64,000 bases of DNA from Negativibacillus massiliensis (GCF_900148495.1 NZ_FTRU01000006.1:186001-250000), one strand, 5' to 3'; numbered from the stretch's first letter, positions 43,752 through 52,643 are shown. Made by a program: numbers and translations. The notes: generated from the letters alone by a model not told the origin.

Positions 43752-44144
43752 GTGGGCTCATGCCGCCCACACTGGCAGTTCCTTTCTTATGAAAAGAAAG
43801 GAACCAAAGATTCACAAGGAACCTTCTGGTTCCTCGACCTCCAGCAGAAGGGGGAATCCCCCTTCGATCCCCCGGGGCAGGTGACGGTTAAAGCAGGCGG
43901 CGCAAATCAGAATAATGCGCCGTCACCATGAAAATCGAATTTCATTCGATTTTCCGAGGGATGGAAAGCAAAACCAGTTTGCTTTCCTAACTAAAACCAT
44001 CCCTTCCCGCAGTAACCGCAAAGCGGTCACGCTCCCCCCTTACTACTCAAACGAGCGCAGTCAGAGACAAGCGACCTGCGCGAGAGCGGGGCTTTTAAAC
44101 TTGCACTTAACCAACAACGCGAACCGCGTGCAGGCTCAACCTGC
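43752..44144. repeat. Hairpin-array repeat region R2
   Basis: A dense array of palindromes: GTGGGC/GCCCAC, GTTCCTTTC/GAAAGGAAC, AGGAACC/GGTTCCT, GAAGGGGG/CCCCCTTC, a nested GTGACGG...CCGTCAC, GAAAATCGAAT/ATTCGATTTTC, a nested GGGATGG...CCATCCC, and GTAACCGC/GCGGTCAC at 44012-44030 (as in R1). On the minus strand it begins with GCAGGTTGAGCCTGC (44130-44144), which starts immediately after the rodA stop codon. It contains no gene that I accept. Confidence 0.8.
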
Positions 44145-45281
44145 CTAAGCGAAGAGCATGTCCTTACCGCTGTGCATATAGACGCTGAGCACCACACCAA
44201 TTCCCAGGTACAGGGTACCGGTCGAAGTTCCGCCTGCGGACAAAAACGGCAGAGTAACACCGATAACCGGCAGCACACCCAGACACATTCCAATATTAAT
44301 GATAATTTGAATTGCCATCATGGCAAACACACCAACACAGATAAATTTACCCAAATCATCCAGCGCATGCAGGGCATTGTGCAGAATGCGGATACACAGA
44401 AACGCCAGTGCTGCCAGCACCGCAATACAACCGATAAATCCCACCGTCTCCCCAATGTAGGTAAAGATAAAGTCGTTATATACCTCCGGAACATAACGAA
44501 ACTGTCCGGTCTCCATAAAGATTCCGTTTCCCCAAAGTCCGCCGTTTCCAATAGAGATCAATCCTCTGTCCTGCTGCCAGGTGATCGCAGAATCAACCAG
44601 TTCCGGACGGATAATGGCAAGAATTCGGTTTTTCTTGTCGTCGTCCAAAAAGAAGTTCCACAAGACAACTGCTGCCGGTGGAATCATAGCCAACACCGGA
44701 ACGATATATTTCCAGGAAAGTCCCGCAACAAACAGCATGCTGGCAAAAATTACCGCCATAACCAGAACCGTACCATCATCACCCTGAAGATGAATCAATC
44801 CGCATGGAATTGCTCCGTGGATACACAAAAGCAGCAATTGTTTTGGACGGTTGAGCTGATCCTTCACCTTGGAAAGATGGTAGGCAAAGGTGATGATAAA
44901 TGAAATCTTCAAAAGCTCGGATGGCTGAAAACTGATGGACGTAAACGGAATTGGCAGCCACGCCTTGTCATCAACCCAGTCCACACGCTGAATTCCAAAT
45001 GGAAAAACCAGCAGTGCCAGTCCATAACACAGAACGCTGTGCCATTTCCAAAGCCTTGCCATCATGTGGTAGTCGATCTTTGAGAGGATGATCGCTGCGA
45101 CAATGCCGCACAGCGCCATTGCCGGCTGCACCAATACCGTGTTGAGTCGACCGATCTCCCCGTTTTTGTAAAGGCTGTAAATCAAAAGTGTACTGAAACT
45201 GGATAAAGAAAAACAGCATAGCATCAGCATCCAGTCTGTTTCCTTTATGTATCTGCCAATCGCAGAAAAAACTGTTTTCAT
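44145..45281 (-). CDS. rodA: RodA/FtsW-family (SEDS) glycosyltransferase
   Basis: 378 residues from MKTVFSAIGRYIKETDWM at 45281; AAAGG lies about 13 bases upstream, a little far, so the start is moderately sure. About ten membrane helices. SEDS landmarks: WLPIPFTSISFQPSELLKISFI (FQPSE), HLQGDDGTVLVM (the D-x-G-T loop), SIGNGGLWGNGIF, NDFIFTYIGETVGFIG and GVTLPFLSAGGTSTGTLYLGIGVVLSV. SEDS proteins polymerise peptidoglycan glycan strands with a partner class B PBP. The DWMLM start and sequence favour RodA over FtsW. The PBP partner is not in the window. Confidence 0.88.
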   Translation of the reverse strand: MKTVFSAIGRYIKETDWMLMLCCFSLSSFSTLLIYSLYKNGEIGRLNTVLVQPAMALCGIVAAIILSKIDYHMMARLWKWHSVLCYGLALLVFPFGIQRVDWVDDKAWLPIPFTSISFQPSELLKISFIITFAYHLSKVKDQLNRPKQLLLLCIHGAIPCGLIHLQGDDGTVLVMAVIFASMLFVAGLSWKYIVPVLAMIPPAAVVLWNFFLDDDKKNRILAIIRPELVDSAITWQQDRGLISIGNGGLWGNGIFMETGQFRYVPEVYNDFIFTYIGETVGFIGCIAVLAALAFLCIRILHNALHALDDLGKFICVGVFAMMAIQIIINIGMCLGVLPVIGVTLPFLSAGGTSTGTLYLGIGVVLSVYMHSGKDMLFA

Positions 45282-45409
45282 TGTTATTGTTAACCTTTCT
45301 TTTGCTTGCAAAATCGTATTTTCCCATTAAGACTTTCTTATTATATTATGAATTCCCACATGAATCAACCAAAAAAAAGTGAATATTGCCGCAGATTTTC
45401 GCTTTCCTC

Positions 45410-45438
45410 TTTTCGCCTTGGAAAATTTATGTTATACT
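45410..45438 (+). promoter_or_regulatory. Promoter of fhs
   Basis: Extended -10 TGTTATACT ending at 45438 with TTTTCG at 45410-45415; the element is nearly the same as that before the sigma-54-like gene. Confidence 0.6.
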
Positions 45439-45492
45439 GAAATCACCAATTGTATGTAACAGTCTGATTCGATGCGCTGACATATACTTGCG

Positions 45493-45603
45493 GCAGCACA
45501 TTTCGGGTCAGGGAGCTTGATCGACCCAGAAGCTCCTGTTATTCTTTCAGCCCCTTTTTATTTTGGCTGAACGCTCAGTTTAACTGAAAATGGCCTGTGC
45601 TGC
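45493..45603 (+). ncRNA. Structured 5' leader of fhs (pseudoknot plus hairpins)
   Basis: GCAGCACA (45493-45500) pairs over 95 bases with TGTGCTGC (45596-45603). Inside: GGGTC (45505-45509) with GACCC (45523-45527); GGAGCTT (45512-45518) with AAGCTCC (45530-45536), which crosses the first stem and gives an H-type pseudoknot or two alternative hairpins; TTCAGCC/GGCTGAA (45546-45571); and CAGT/ACTG near 45576-45586. It ends about 40 bases before the fhs start. It does not match the THF or ZTP riboswitch consensus as I remember them. Confidence 0.5.
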
Positions 45604-45644
45604 AAATTTCATTCTTAATTTTTTCTTTTTAAGGAGGAATCACC

Positions 45645-47312
45645 ATGCTTACAGACATCGAAATCGCCCAGCAGTGCAAAATGAAACCGATCACCGAAAT
45701 CGCTGCACAGCTCGGCATCGCTCCAGAGGAACTGGAACCATACGGACACTATAAGGCAAAACTTTCCGATGACCTTGCAAAACGTCTGGAAAACAAACCA
45801 GACGGCAAACTGATTCTGGTCACCGCAATCAACCCAACTCCTGCCGGCGAAGGCAAAACCACCACCACCGTTGGTCTGGGACAGGCAATGAGCAAGATTG
45901 GCAAGAACGCAATCATCGCTCTGCGCGAACCATCCCTCGGTCCGGTATTCGGCATCAAGGGCGGCGCTGCCGGCGGCGGCTATGCACAGGTCGTTCCAAT
46001 GGAGGACATCAACCTGCACTTCACCGGTGATATGCACGCTATCACCGCTGCAAACAACCTGCTCTGCGCAATTCTGGACAACCATCTCCAGCAGGGCAAC
46101 CAGCTGAACATCGACCCACGCCGCGTCCTCTTCAAACGCTGCATGGATATGAACGACCGCGCACTGCGTTTTGTAAACGTTGGTCTTGGCGGCAAAGCAA
46201 ACGGTGTACCGCGTGAAGACGGTTTCCAGATCACCGTTGCAAGTGAGGTTATGGCAATCCTCTGTCTGGCTGCTGACCTTCAGGACCTCAAAGAACGTCT
46301 GGGCAACATTCTGGTTGCTTACACCTATGACAACCGCCCTGTTTATGCAAAAGACCTTCAGGTAAACGGCTCGATGGCAGTTCTTCTGAAAGACGCAATC
46401 AAACCAAACCTGGTTCAGACTCTGGAAAACACCCCTGCTCTGATGCACGGCGGACCTTTCGCTAACATCGCTCATGGCTGTAACTCGGTAAGAGCAACCA
46501 AACTGGCTCTCAAACTGGCTGACTACACCATCACCGAGGCAGGCTTCGGCTCTGACCTTGGCGCTGAAAAATTCCTGGATATCAAGTGCCGCTACGCTGG
46601 TCTTGCTCCATCTGCAATCGTTGTTGTTGCTACTCTGCGTGCGCTCAAATATAATGGAGGTGTACCAAAAGCAGAAACTGCAAAACCAAATGTGGAAGCA
46701 GTAAAAGCAGGTCTGTGTAATCTGGCAGCTCATGTTGAGAACATGAAGAAATACGGTGTTCCGGTTGTCGTTGCAATCAACCACTTCCTGACCGACAGCG
46801 ACGAGGAAGTTGAAGTTCTGGAAAACTACTGCCGTGAAAACGACGTTGAGTTTGCTCTGTCTGATGTCTTTGCAAAAGGCGGCGAAGGCGGCATCGAGCT
46901 TGCTCATAAGGTAGTCAAAGCCTGCGAAAAACCTGCAAACTTTGCTCCAATCTACGATGTTGACCTGCCAATCAAGGAGAAGATCGAAACCATCGCAAAA
47001 ACCATCTACGGTGCAGACGGTGTTACCTACTCCTCGGAAGCAAACAAAGCAATCGCAGAGATCGAAAAACTGGGCAAGGACAAACTGCCAATCTGTATGG
47101 CAAAGACCCAGTATTCCCTCTCGGATGATGCAACCAAACTTGGCCGTCCAACCGGATTCAAGATCAACATCCGTGATGTAAAACTTTCTGCCGGTGCTGG
47201 ATTTATCGTTGCACTCTCCGGTGCAATCATGACCATGCCTGGTCTGGGCAAAGAACCTGCCGCTTACCGCATTGATATCGATGCTGACGGCAACATCCAC
47301 GGTTTGTTCTAA
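45645..47312 (+). CDS. fhs: Formate-tetrahydrofolate ligase
   Basis: 555 residues from the ATG at 45645 behind AAGGAGG. It activates formate to 10-formyl-THF with ATP for purines, Met-tRNA formylation and one-carbon metabolism. The ATP loop [19 protein letters not shown] lies near residue 65, followed by [36 protein letters not shown], a signature of the family. [19 protein letters not shown] and the GEGG segment are also intact. Codon use is strongly biased, consistent with high expression. A structured leader precedes it, suggesting RNA-level control. Confidence 0.98.
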   Translation: MLTDIEIAQQCKMKPITEIAAQLGIAPEELEPYGHYKAKLSDDLAKRLENKPDGKLILVTAINPTPAGEGKTTTTVGLGQAMSKIGKNAIIALREPSLGPVFGIKGGAAGGGYAQVVPMEDINLHFTGDMHAITAANNLLCAILDNHLQQGNQLNIDPRRVLFKRCMDMNDRALRFVNVGLGGKANGVPREDGFQITVASEVMAILCLAADLQDLKERLGNILVAYTYDNRPVYAKDLQVNGSMAVLLKDAIKPNLVQTLENTPALMHGGPFANIAHGCNSVRATKLALKLADYTITEAGFGSDLGAEKFLDIKCRYAGLAPSAIVVVATLRALKYNGGVPKAETAKPNVEAVKAGLCNLAAHVENMKKYGVPVVVAINHFLTDSDEEVEVLENYCRENDVEFALSDVFAKGGEGGIELAHKVVKACEKPANFAPIYDVDLPIKEKIETIAKTIYGADGVTYSSEANKAIAEIEKLGKDKLPICMAKTQYSLSDDATKLGRPTGFKINIRDVKLSAGAGFIVALSGAIMTMPGLGKEPAAYRIDIDADGNIHGLF

Positions 47313-47328
47313 ATCACAGCTGACAAAA

Positions 47329-47530
47329 GGGGAGGTTTCCTTTTCGGGGGCCTCCCCCCTTATCAGAGCAGGCTGAGCCTGCACGCTGTTTCGCGCTTTG
47401 GTTTATCGTAAGGCTTTGGTTTCAGCACGCTGCAGCACTGCTTGTTTGCACAAACCACCTGTCTTTGCGCCGTAGGCGAACAGTGTCCAGCTTCAAGCTG
47501 GACTTTCTCAGAAAGTACAGAAAGGAAGGA
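47329..47530. repeat. Hairpin repeat region R3 (fhs-tsaE gap)
   Basis: Begins with GGGGAGG/CCTCCCC (47329-47357), a possible fhs terminator without T-run. GCAGGCTGAGCCTGC (47368-47382) comes 55 bases after the fhs stop, then CGCTGTTTCGCGCTTTGG. This stretch closely matches the one directly after upp (50016 onward). Further palindromes are TTTGCGCC/GGCGAA and CCAGCTT/AAGCTGG. Confidence 0.7.
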
Positions 47531-47537
47531 GCATCCT

Positions 47538-47960
47538 TTGAAACGTTATCTCAGCCACAGCACCGAAGAAACCGAACAGATCGCCGCCGAATTTGCGTCG
47601 ACCTTAAAAAGCGGTGACGTGATCGCCTACAAAGGCCCGATGGGAGCCGGCAAAACTGCCTTTACCCGTGGACTGTGCAAAGGACTGGGGCTTTCCGACC
47701 ATGTGTCCAGCCCAACTTTTGCTCTGGTGCACCAATATGGAAACGGCAGTCGTGCCCTGTATCACTTCGATATGTACCGTGTAGAAACCTTTGAGGATCT
47801 TTACTCCACCGGATTTTTTGATTATCTGGATTATGGTGGCATCCTTGCCATTGAATGGAGTGAAAATATCGAAGCGGTTCTGCCGGAAAACACCATCACT
47901 GTCGAAATCCGCAAGGTGGACGGAGATCCGGAACAACGTGAAATTCTGATTTCCCAATAA
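47538..47960 (+). CDS. tsaE: tRNA threonylcarbamoyladenosine biosynthesis ATPase TsaE
   Basis: 140 residues from the TTG at 47538, with GGAAGGAG 7 bases before; upstream in-frame sequence lies in the repeat and lacks homology. Walker A GPMGAGKTAFTRGLCKGLG, switch SPTFALVHQYG, and IAIEWSENIEAVLP are the TsaE marks. It works with TsaB and TsaD to make t6A on ANN-decoding tRNAs. tsaB follows directly. Confidence 0.94.
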   Translation: MKRYLSHSTEETEQIAAEFASTLKSGDVIAYKGPMGAGKTAFTRGLCKGLGLSDHVSSPTFALVHQYGNGSRALYHFDMYRVETFEDLYSTGFFDYLDYGGILAIEWSENIEAVLPENTITVEIRKVDGDPEQREILISQ

Positions 47961-48007
47961 CCGATTCTTAAAATATGGATTCCCAATATGGAAAGGGGAT
48001 TATTTAT

Positions 48008-48718
48008 TTGATTATTTTTGCTATGGACACCTCAGCTGCTGCAGCTTCCTGCGCGCTGCTTGAGGATGACCGTCCTATTGCTCAATTTTATACCGATGCG
48101 CACCTGACCCACAGCCAGACCATCATGCCGATGGTGGAATCTCTCTTCTCCTGCAGCCAGATGTCTGTTCAGGATGTGGACCGCTTTGCAGTTTCGGTAG
48201 GCCCCGGCTCCTTCACCGGACTTCGCATCGGTGTTGCTGCTGTCAAAGGGATGGCTCAGGTTTTAGACAAACCATGTGTTGCCGTTTCGGCACTGGAAGG
48301 TCTTGCCTACAACCTGTATGATCGGGGTGGTATCCTTTGTCCTGCGCTGGACGCACGCTGTGGTCAGGTATACACTGCATGGTTTGATGCAGATCACAAC
48401 ATGAAGCGTCTGCATGAAGATTGTGCCATGATGGCGGAGGACCTTTGCAAAGAGCTCGCTGCTCTGCCGGAAGAAACTCCTGTCACCGTTTTAGGTGACG
48501 GTGCCTCCCTTGTGCTGGACACCATGAAAAAATTATATCCAGAACGCAAACTGTCTGTTCCGGGAAAACATCTCCTGCTGCAGCACGCTTACAGTGTGGG
48601 ACTTGCCGCTTTAAATAGTGAGCAAACCATCTCTGCGCAGGAATTAGTTCCTGTCTATCTGAAACTTCCGCAGGCTCAGCGGGAACTTCAGATGAAATTA
48701 TCGCTTAAGAAACAATAA
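48008..48718 (+). CDS. tsaB: tRNA threonylcarbamoyladenosine biosynthesis protein TsaB
   Basis: 236 residues when started at the TTG at 48008 (MIIFAMDTSAAAASCALL), behind AAAGGGGA. The TsaB signature is FAVSVGPGSFTGLRIGVAAVKGMA, with an ASKHA-type fold. It dimerises with TsaD in t6A synthesis. The order tsaE-tsaB is conserved; tsaD is not in the window. Confidence 0.94.
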   Translation: MIIFAMDTSAAAASCALLEDDRPIAQFYTDAHLTHSQTIMPMVESLFSCSQMSVQDVDRFAVSVGPGSFTGLRIGVAAVKGMAQVLDKPCVAVSALEGLAYNLYDRGGILCPALDARCGQVYTAWFDADHNMKRLHEDCAMMAEDLCKELAALPEETPVTVLGDGASLVLDTMKKLYPERKLSVPGKHLLLQHAYSVGLAALNSEQTISAQELVPVYLKLPQAQRELQMKLSLKKQ

Positions 48719-48749
48719 ATTCTGTTTTATTTTTAAGGAGGGTATTACC

Positions 48750-49196
48750 ATGCTCGTACTTGGTAGTGATCACGGCGGTTTCCTGCTCAAACAGGAGATC
48801 AAAAAACATCTGGAAGAACGCGGCATTGCATTTTCCGATGTTGGCTGCTTTGATGAAAATTCTGTGGATTATCCTGACGTTGCAAAAGCTGCCTGCGACA
48901 AGATCGTAAGCGGTGAATGTGAACTGGGTATCCTCATCTGCGGAACCGGTATCGGTATCTCGATGGCTGCAAACAAGGTAAAAGGTATTCGTGCTGCCTG
49001 CTGCTCCGACTGCTTCAGCGCAAAATTCACCCGTCTGCACAATAATGCAAACGTTCTGTGCTTCGGCGGACGTGTTGTCGGCCCGGGTCTTGCCTGCATG
49101 ATGGTCGATGCATTCCTCGATGCTGAGTTTGAAGGCGGCCGTCACCAGAGAAGAGTGGACAAAATTCTGGCTCTGGAAGAAAATTTCGGCAAATAG
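48750..49196 (+). CDS. rpiB: Ribose-5-phosphate isomerase B
   Basis: 148 residues, AAGGAGG site. SDHGGFLLKQEI, DVGCFDENSVDYPD, GILICGTGIGISMAANKVKGIRAA (with the catalytic Cys in ICGTG), HNNANVLCFGGRVVG and FEGGRHQRRV are all typical. It interconverts ribulose-5-P and ribose-5-P. It probably shares a transcript with tsaE-tsaB. In the 190 bases before upp an A/T-rich dyad (TGCTGATTTTT/AAAAATCGGCA) is visible but no clear terminator. Confidence 0.96.
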   Translation: MLVLGSDHGGFLLKQEIKKHLEERGIAFSDVGCFDENSVDYPDVAKAACDKIVSGECELGILICGTGIGISMAANKVKGIRAACCSDCFSAKFTRLHNNANVLCFGGRVVGPGLACMMVDAFLDAEFEGGRHQRRVDKILALEENFGK

Positions 49197-49388
49197 GGCA
49201 AAAATATTTTGAGATTTCAGTAAATTGCTGATTTTTAAAAATCGGCAAAAAAATCTTTTCAAAAATATTTTCTTCTTTGCCAATTTGTTGTAAAATATCT
49301 TTGTAGTGTTAAGCCAACGTTGCCTGTTCTGATTTTGATATCATAGCAGGCATCCCAATATTCTATTACATGAAAGGATTCGATTCTT

Positions 49389-50015
49389 ATGACTCCTATG
49401 ATTTTTGATCATCCACTGATTCAGCACAAAATCTCCCTTCTGCGCAACAAGAACACCGGCTCCAAAGAGTTCCGTGAACTGGTTGGCGAAGTTTCCATGC
49501 TGATGTGTTACGAAGCAACCCGCGACCTTCCACTCAAAGAGGTTGAGGTTGAAACTCCAATCGCTATGGCTAAAACAAAGGTAATCGCTGGCAGAAAGCT
49601 CGCTTTCGTTCCAATCCTGCGCGCTGGTATCGGCATGCTGGAAGGCGTTCTGTCCATGGTTCCTGCTGCTAAAGTTGGCCACATCGGTCTGTACCGTGAC
49701 CATGAGACCCTTGAACCAGTAAGATACTACTGCAAACTGCCATCCGATATCAACGAGCGTGAAGTAATCGTTCTCGATCCAATGCTCGCTACCGGTGGTT
49801 CTGCTGTTGAAGCAATCAAAATGCTCAAAGAAGCTGGTGCAACCAACATCAAATTCATGTGCATCATTGCTGCTCCAGAAGGTCTGAACGCTCTGATGGA
49901 TGCTCATCCAGATGTACAGATCTACTGCGCTGCAAAAGATGACAAGCTCAACGAAGACAAATACATCGTTCCAGGTCTTGGTGACTGTGGCGACCGTATC
50001 TTCGGCACCAAATAA
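49389..50015 (+). CDS. upp: Uracil phosphoribosyltransferase
   Basis: 208 residues. [45 protein letters not shown], the PRPP loop [18 protein letters not shown] and the C-terminal [17 protein letters not shown] are diagnostic. It salvages uracil to UMP, matching the UraA-like permease at 24.4 kb. The codon use is highly biased. The palindromic repeat module begins on the very next base after its stop codon. Confidence 0.97.
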   Translation: MTPMIFDHPLIQHKISLLRNKNTGSKEFRELVGEVSMLMCYEATRDLPLKEVEVETPIAMAKTKVIAGRKLAFVPILRAGIGMLEGVLSMVPAAKVGHIGLYRDHETLEPVRYYCKLPSDINEREVIVLDPMLATGGSAVEAIKMLKEAGATNIKFMCIIAAPEGLNALMDAHPDVQIYCAAKDDKLNEDKYIVPGLGDCGDRIFGTK

Positions 50016-50330
50016 CAGGCTGAGCCTGCACCCTGTTTCGCGCTTCGGTTAACTGAGCAATTGTCATTTTATCACACGGCAATCGCTCGTGTTAGCACGC
50101 TCGCTCGACAAGCTGATAACAAAAGTTTCCGTCCACCTTTTACAAAAGTTGGTGGTGTCCAGAGGCGAAACACCTTATCCGTGTAAGCGCCTTTAGGAAG
50201 TTTGAAAGGAGCTTTGCTCGGTTGCCGCAGGCAATTTTGCCCAATCATTTATGGGCAAAAAGGCAAACTCCAGATTGAAAACTTGTTTTCAATCCTCTTT
50301 TCGGCAAGAGAAAAGGGGTTCAAGAGCCGA
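50016..50330. repeat. Hairpin repeat region R4 (after upp)
   Basis: Starts with CAGGCTGAGCCTG at 50016, directly after the upp TAA, then CACCCTGTTTCGCGCTTCGGTTAA. Further modules: CCACCTTTT/AAAAGTTGG, GGGCAAAA/TTTTGCCC, GATTGAAAAC/GTTTTCAATC, and a CTCTTTT...AAGAG-AAAAGGGG element with GGTTCAAGAGCCGAT (50294-50331) that recurs inverted at 56752-56787. No gene. Confidence 0.75.
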
Positions 50331-50355
50331 TTGACAACAGAAAGCATCCCTTAAC

Positions 50356-50390
50356 GATACTCCTTTTCACATTCAGTGGGAAGGAGTATC
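50356..50390 (+). terminator. Hairpin upstream of the AT-rich lipoprotein gene
   Basis: A 10-bp perfect stem GATACTCCTT/AAGGAGTATC followed by TTTC. A TTGACA lies at 50331-50336, and the first arm (GATACT) sits near -10 distance, so this may be both the end of the upp/R4 transcript and part of a promoter. Confidence 0.5.
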
Positions 50391-50420
50391 TTTCATATTA
50401 GATAATAGGGAGGGAACGCT

Positions 50421-51200
50421 ATGAAAAAAACAGCTGTATTAATTGTCATTGTTACAATTGCTCTAACAGCCTGCACAAGTGGCGGTAAAATTACTTTGCC
50501 GAAAAACTATGAGGGCAATACAGAATTTACCGTTCCGAATGAAGCTGTATTATCTATTTATGACGCAGAAAAAGTGACAGAGCTTTATACCGATGTGTTT
50601 TCTGACGATAAAGTACATACTATTTTCCGCATTGACTATGACTGTGCATGGATCAGGAACACTACCGGCTTATCCCTTAATTCTGAAAAATCGCCCGAAT
50701 TTTTTGACTTAGAAAACTTTGAATACAAAGGTTTTGATCTAAAACCAAGCGAACAGTTGTACTACGCAAAAGTCAGCACCGGCGACACCTTCAAAGGCTA
50801 CACGGTTAAAAAAGCCAGAACCTCTTTTGAAAGTCTCAGCGGCTACGGTACATTAAGTGAAGTTACATTTGAGGGTGAAATATCCATGACAGGTAATCTG
50901 TCTATGTATGAACATGACAGCAGTTGTGTGGCATTTTATCCCTTTGCAGACAAAAACGAATTCCTCCCCATAAGTTGGTTATATGATGGTACTAATTTAA
51001 ATTGGTCAGATGCGCAGGTCAACGATGGCGGAATGCCTTATATAATACCCATTGACGAGATTGACGATGAGATATTAACTGCACTTAACGAAAAGAAAAA
51101 GCTGGATGTTGAAGTTGAAATGTCAGAGCTTACACTACATGCCTGTGAGTATGATTCGAGGCTAAACAGCTGCAAGCTTATAGACATAAAATTGATTTGA
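50421..51200 (+). CDS. Hypothetical lipoprotein
   Basis: 259 residues; ATG behind GGGAGGGAACGCT. Lipoprotein signal MKKTAVLIVIVTIALTAC with Cys18 (LTAC). The mature part is mixed alpha/beta and acidic, with no domain that I recognise; STGDTFKGYTVKKARTSF and TFEGEISMTGNLSMY look like beta strands of a small extracellular domain. The gene is visibly more AT-rich than its neighbours and uses rarer codons, so recent acquisition is plausible. It stands alone between the R4 repeats and its own terminator. Confidence 0.7.
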   Translation: MKKTAVLIVIVTIALTACTSGGKITLPKNYEGNTEFTVPNEAVLSIYDAEKVTELYTDVFSDDKVHTIFRIDYDCAWIRNTTGLSLNSEKSPEFFDLENFEYKGFDLKPSEQLYYAKVSTGDTFKGYTVKKARTSFESLSGYGTLSEVTFEGEISMTGNLSMYEHDSSCVAFYPFADKNEFLPISWLYDGTNLNWSDAQVNDGGMPYIIPIDEIDDEILTALNEKKKLDVEVEMSELTLHACEYDSRLNSCKLIDIKLI

Positions 51201-51207
51201 GGTAATC

Positions 51208-51233
51208 AAAACCACCCGTTGAACGGGTGGTTT
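51208..51233 (+). terminator. Terminator after the lipoprotein gene
   Basis: Stem AAACCACCCGT/ACGGGTGGTTT with a 3-base loop, 8 bases past the stop. Confidence 0.75.
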
Positions 51234-51304
51234 AAACAGATCCTATAAGGTTTTTTCTCTTGTCGGTTGCCCCTTTATTTTTTATTGCCTTTTCGGCGCT
51301 AAGA

Positions 51305-51344
51305 AAAAGTTTCAACATTTCCAATTGAAAATGTTGAAACTTTT
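51305..51344 (-). terminator. Terminator after the M24 peptidase gene
   Basis: A 16-bp perfect stem (51305-51320 with 51329-51344), T-rich on the minus strand, 12 bases past the stop. Confidence 0.85.
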
Positions 51345-51355
51345 GTTGTTTTAGA

Positions 51356-52426
51356 TTATTCTACTACGATCAGATCTTTTGTATATTTGTTCAGAACTTC
51401 GCAGCCATCCTCAGTAACCAGTACCAGATCTTCTACACGAACACCAAACTGACCCGGCAGATAGATTCCTGGCTCAATCGAGAATACCATGCCTGGACGT
51501 GCGATTACTTCGCAGTCAGATGCAACTGGTGGTTTCTCGTGCTCCTTCATGCCGATGCTGTGTCCGGTACGGTGGGTAAAGTATTCCCCGTAACCTGCAT
51601 CCTCGATCACCTTTCTTGCTGCAAGGTCAAATTCCTTGAAAGCAACACCTGGTTTGATCTTCGCAATAGCAGCTTCATTTGCGCGGCGGACTGTCTCATA
51701 AACTTCGCGCTGTTTCTCGCTGACACTCTTATAGAAAACGGTTCTGGTCATATCGCACCAGTAGTGATTGAACGGCGCACCGATATCGATTACGATGCTG
51801 TCGCCTTCCTTCAAAACAGTTTCGTCTGCATCATGATGTGGGTCTGCTCCGTTTTTGCCCATACCTACAATCGAGAATCCCAGACTGTTGCAGCCTCTTG
51901 CTTTAAAGAAGTTTTCCACCTTGAGGGCAAGCTCTTTTTCTGTAACGCCTTCCCGAATTGCATGGATTACCATATCCATACATTCATCGTTGATCAGCGA
52001 AGCTTCTCTCATGCGCTGACGTTCTTCTTCGTCTTTATACATAGTGGACTGTTCTACTGGCAGGGAGCCCATCACTGGTTTTACATCAGGGCGCAGCTGC
52101 ATTAAACCAATCAGGAAACGGCTTGGCCAGGTTTCATCAATGCCGAGTTCTCCTGCTTTTACAGTCTGAGCCAGCTGTGCAACCGGATTGTCGGTATCGG
52201 TGTGCTCCTGCAGCTCCATTCCTTCCTGAGGCTGAACACCAAACAGTTTATTTCCAAAAAAGATGGTTCTTCCGGTATCATCCAAATATACTGCCATCAT
52301 ACGCTCCATCGGAGCAACCCAGATTCCAGTCAGATAGTACACCGGTTCTGTCTCGGTTACAATCATCTGATGCAGTCCAGCTTTTTTCATATTTTCGCGA
52401 ACCTGCTCTAATCTTACTTGATTCAT
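51356..52426 (-). CDS. M24 family aminopeptidase (Xaa-Pro type)
   Basis: 356 residues from the ATG at 52426 (GGAAGGGTG site). A creatinase-like N-terminal domain is followed by the pita-bread catalytic domain. Metal ligands: Asp in VIDIGAPFNHYWCDMTRTVF (two Asp), His in THRTGHSIGMKEHE, Glu in FSIEPGIYLPGQ and Glu in GVRVEDLVLVTEDG. The family cleaves an N-terminal residue before Pro, in the cytosol; the exact specificity is not certain. It is a single-gene unit divergent from bioY. Confidence 0.9.
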   Translation of the reverse strand: MNQVRLEQVRENMKKAGLHQMIVTETEPVYYLTGIWVAPMERMMAVYLDDTGRTIFFGNKLFGVQPQEGMELQEHTDTDNPVAQLAQTVKAGELGIDETWPSRFLIGLMQLRPDVKPVMGSLPVEQSTMYKDEEERQRMREASLINDECMDMVIHAIREGVTEKELALKVENFFKARGCNSLGFSIVGMGKNGADPHHDADETVLKEGDSIVIDIGAPFNHYWCDMTRTVFYKSVSEKQREVYETVRRANEAAIAKIKPGVAFKEFDLAARKVIEDAGYGEYFTHRTGHSIGMKEHEKPPVASDCEVIARPGMVFSIEPGIYLPGQFGVRVEDLVLVTEDGCEVLNKYTKDLIVVE

Positions 52427-52554
52427 GTTAAACACCCTTCCATTGCAAATTCAGCGGATCTTCCCGTTGTTGCATTTATTATAGCATAATCCAGCCGAAA
52501 AAGAAATTCCCTTATCCTTCTTCACCAAACAATTCAAAAATTTCTCCTGATCTA

Positions 52555-52618
52555 TTGACAAAAACGATGAAGCAATATATAATTTGTAACTGTTGATACT
52601 TTTGTAATATCTGTTACA
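52555..52618 (+). promoter_or_regulatory. Consensus promoter and BirA-like operator of bioY
   Basis: -35 TTGACA (52555-52560), exactly 17 bases, -10 TATAAT (52578-52583): a perfect sigma-A consensus. Directly after the -10 come TTGTAAC (52584-52590) and, 22 bases later, the inverted half GTTACA (52613-52618), with a third TGTAA half at 52603. Half-sites resemble the BirA box (TTGTAAAC/GTTTACAA), though the spacing is longer than the usual 14-16. Such a strong promoter needs repression, fitting biotin control. Confidence 0.65.
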
Positions 52619-52643
52619 TTAATTTAGGGAGGATGAGCAAACA

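Noticed and set aside
45440-45640. Known THF or ZTP riboswitch before fhs
   Set aside because: The conserved sequence cores of those classes, as I remember them, are absent although the location is suggestive; reported instead as an unassigned structured leader.
47368-50028. Integron attC sites after genes
   Set aside because: The modules abut housekeeping genes in normal order; no integrase is present, and the attC core pattern with paired GTT-AAC boxes is not met.
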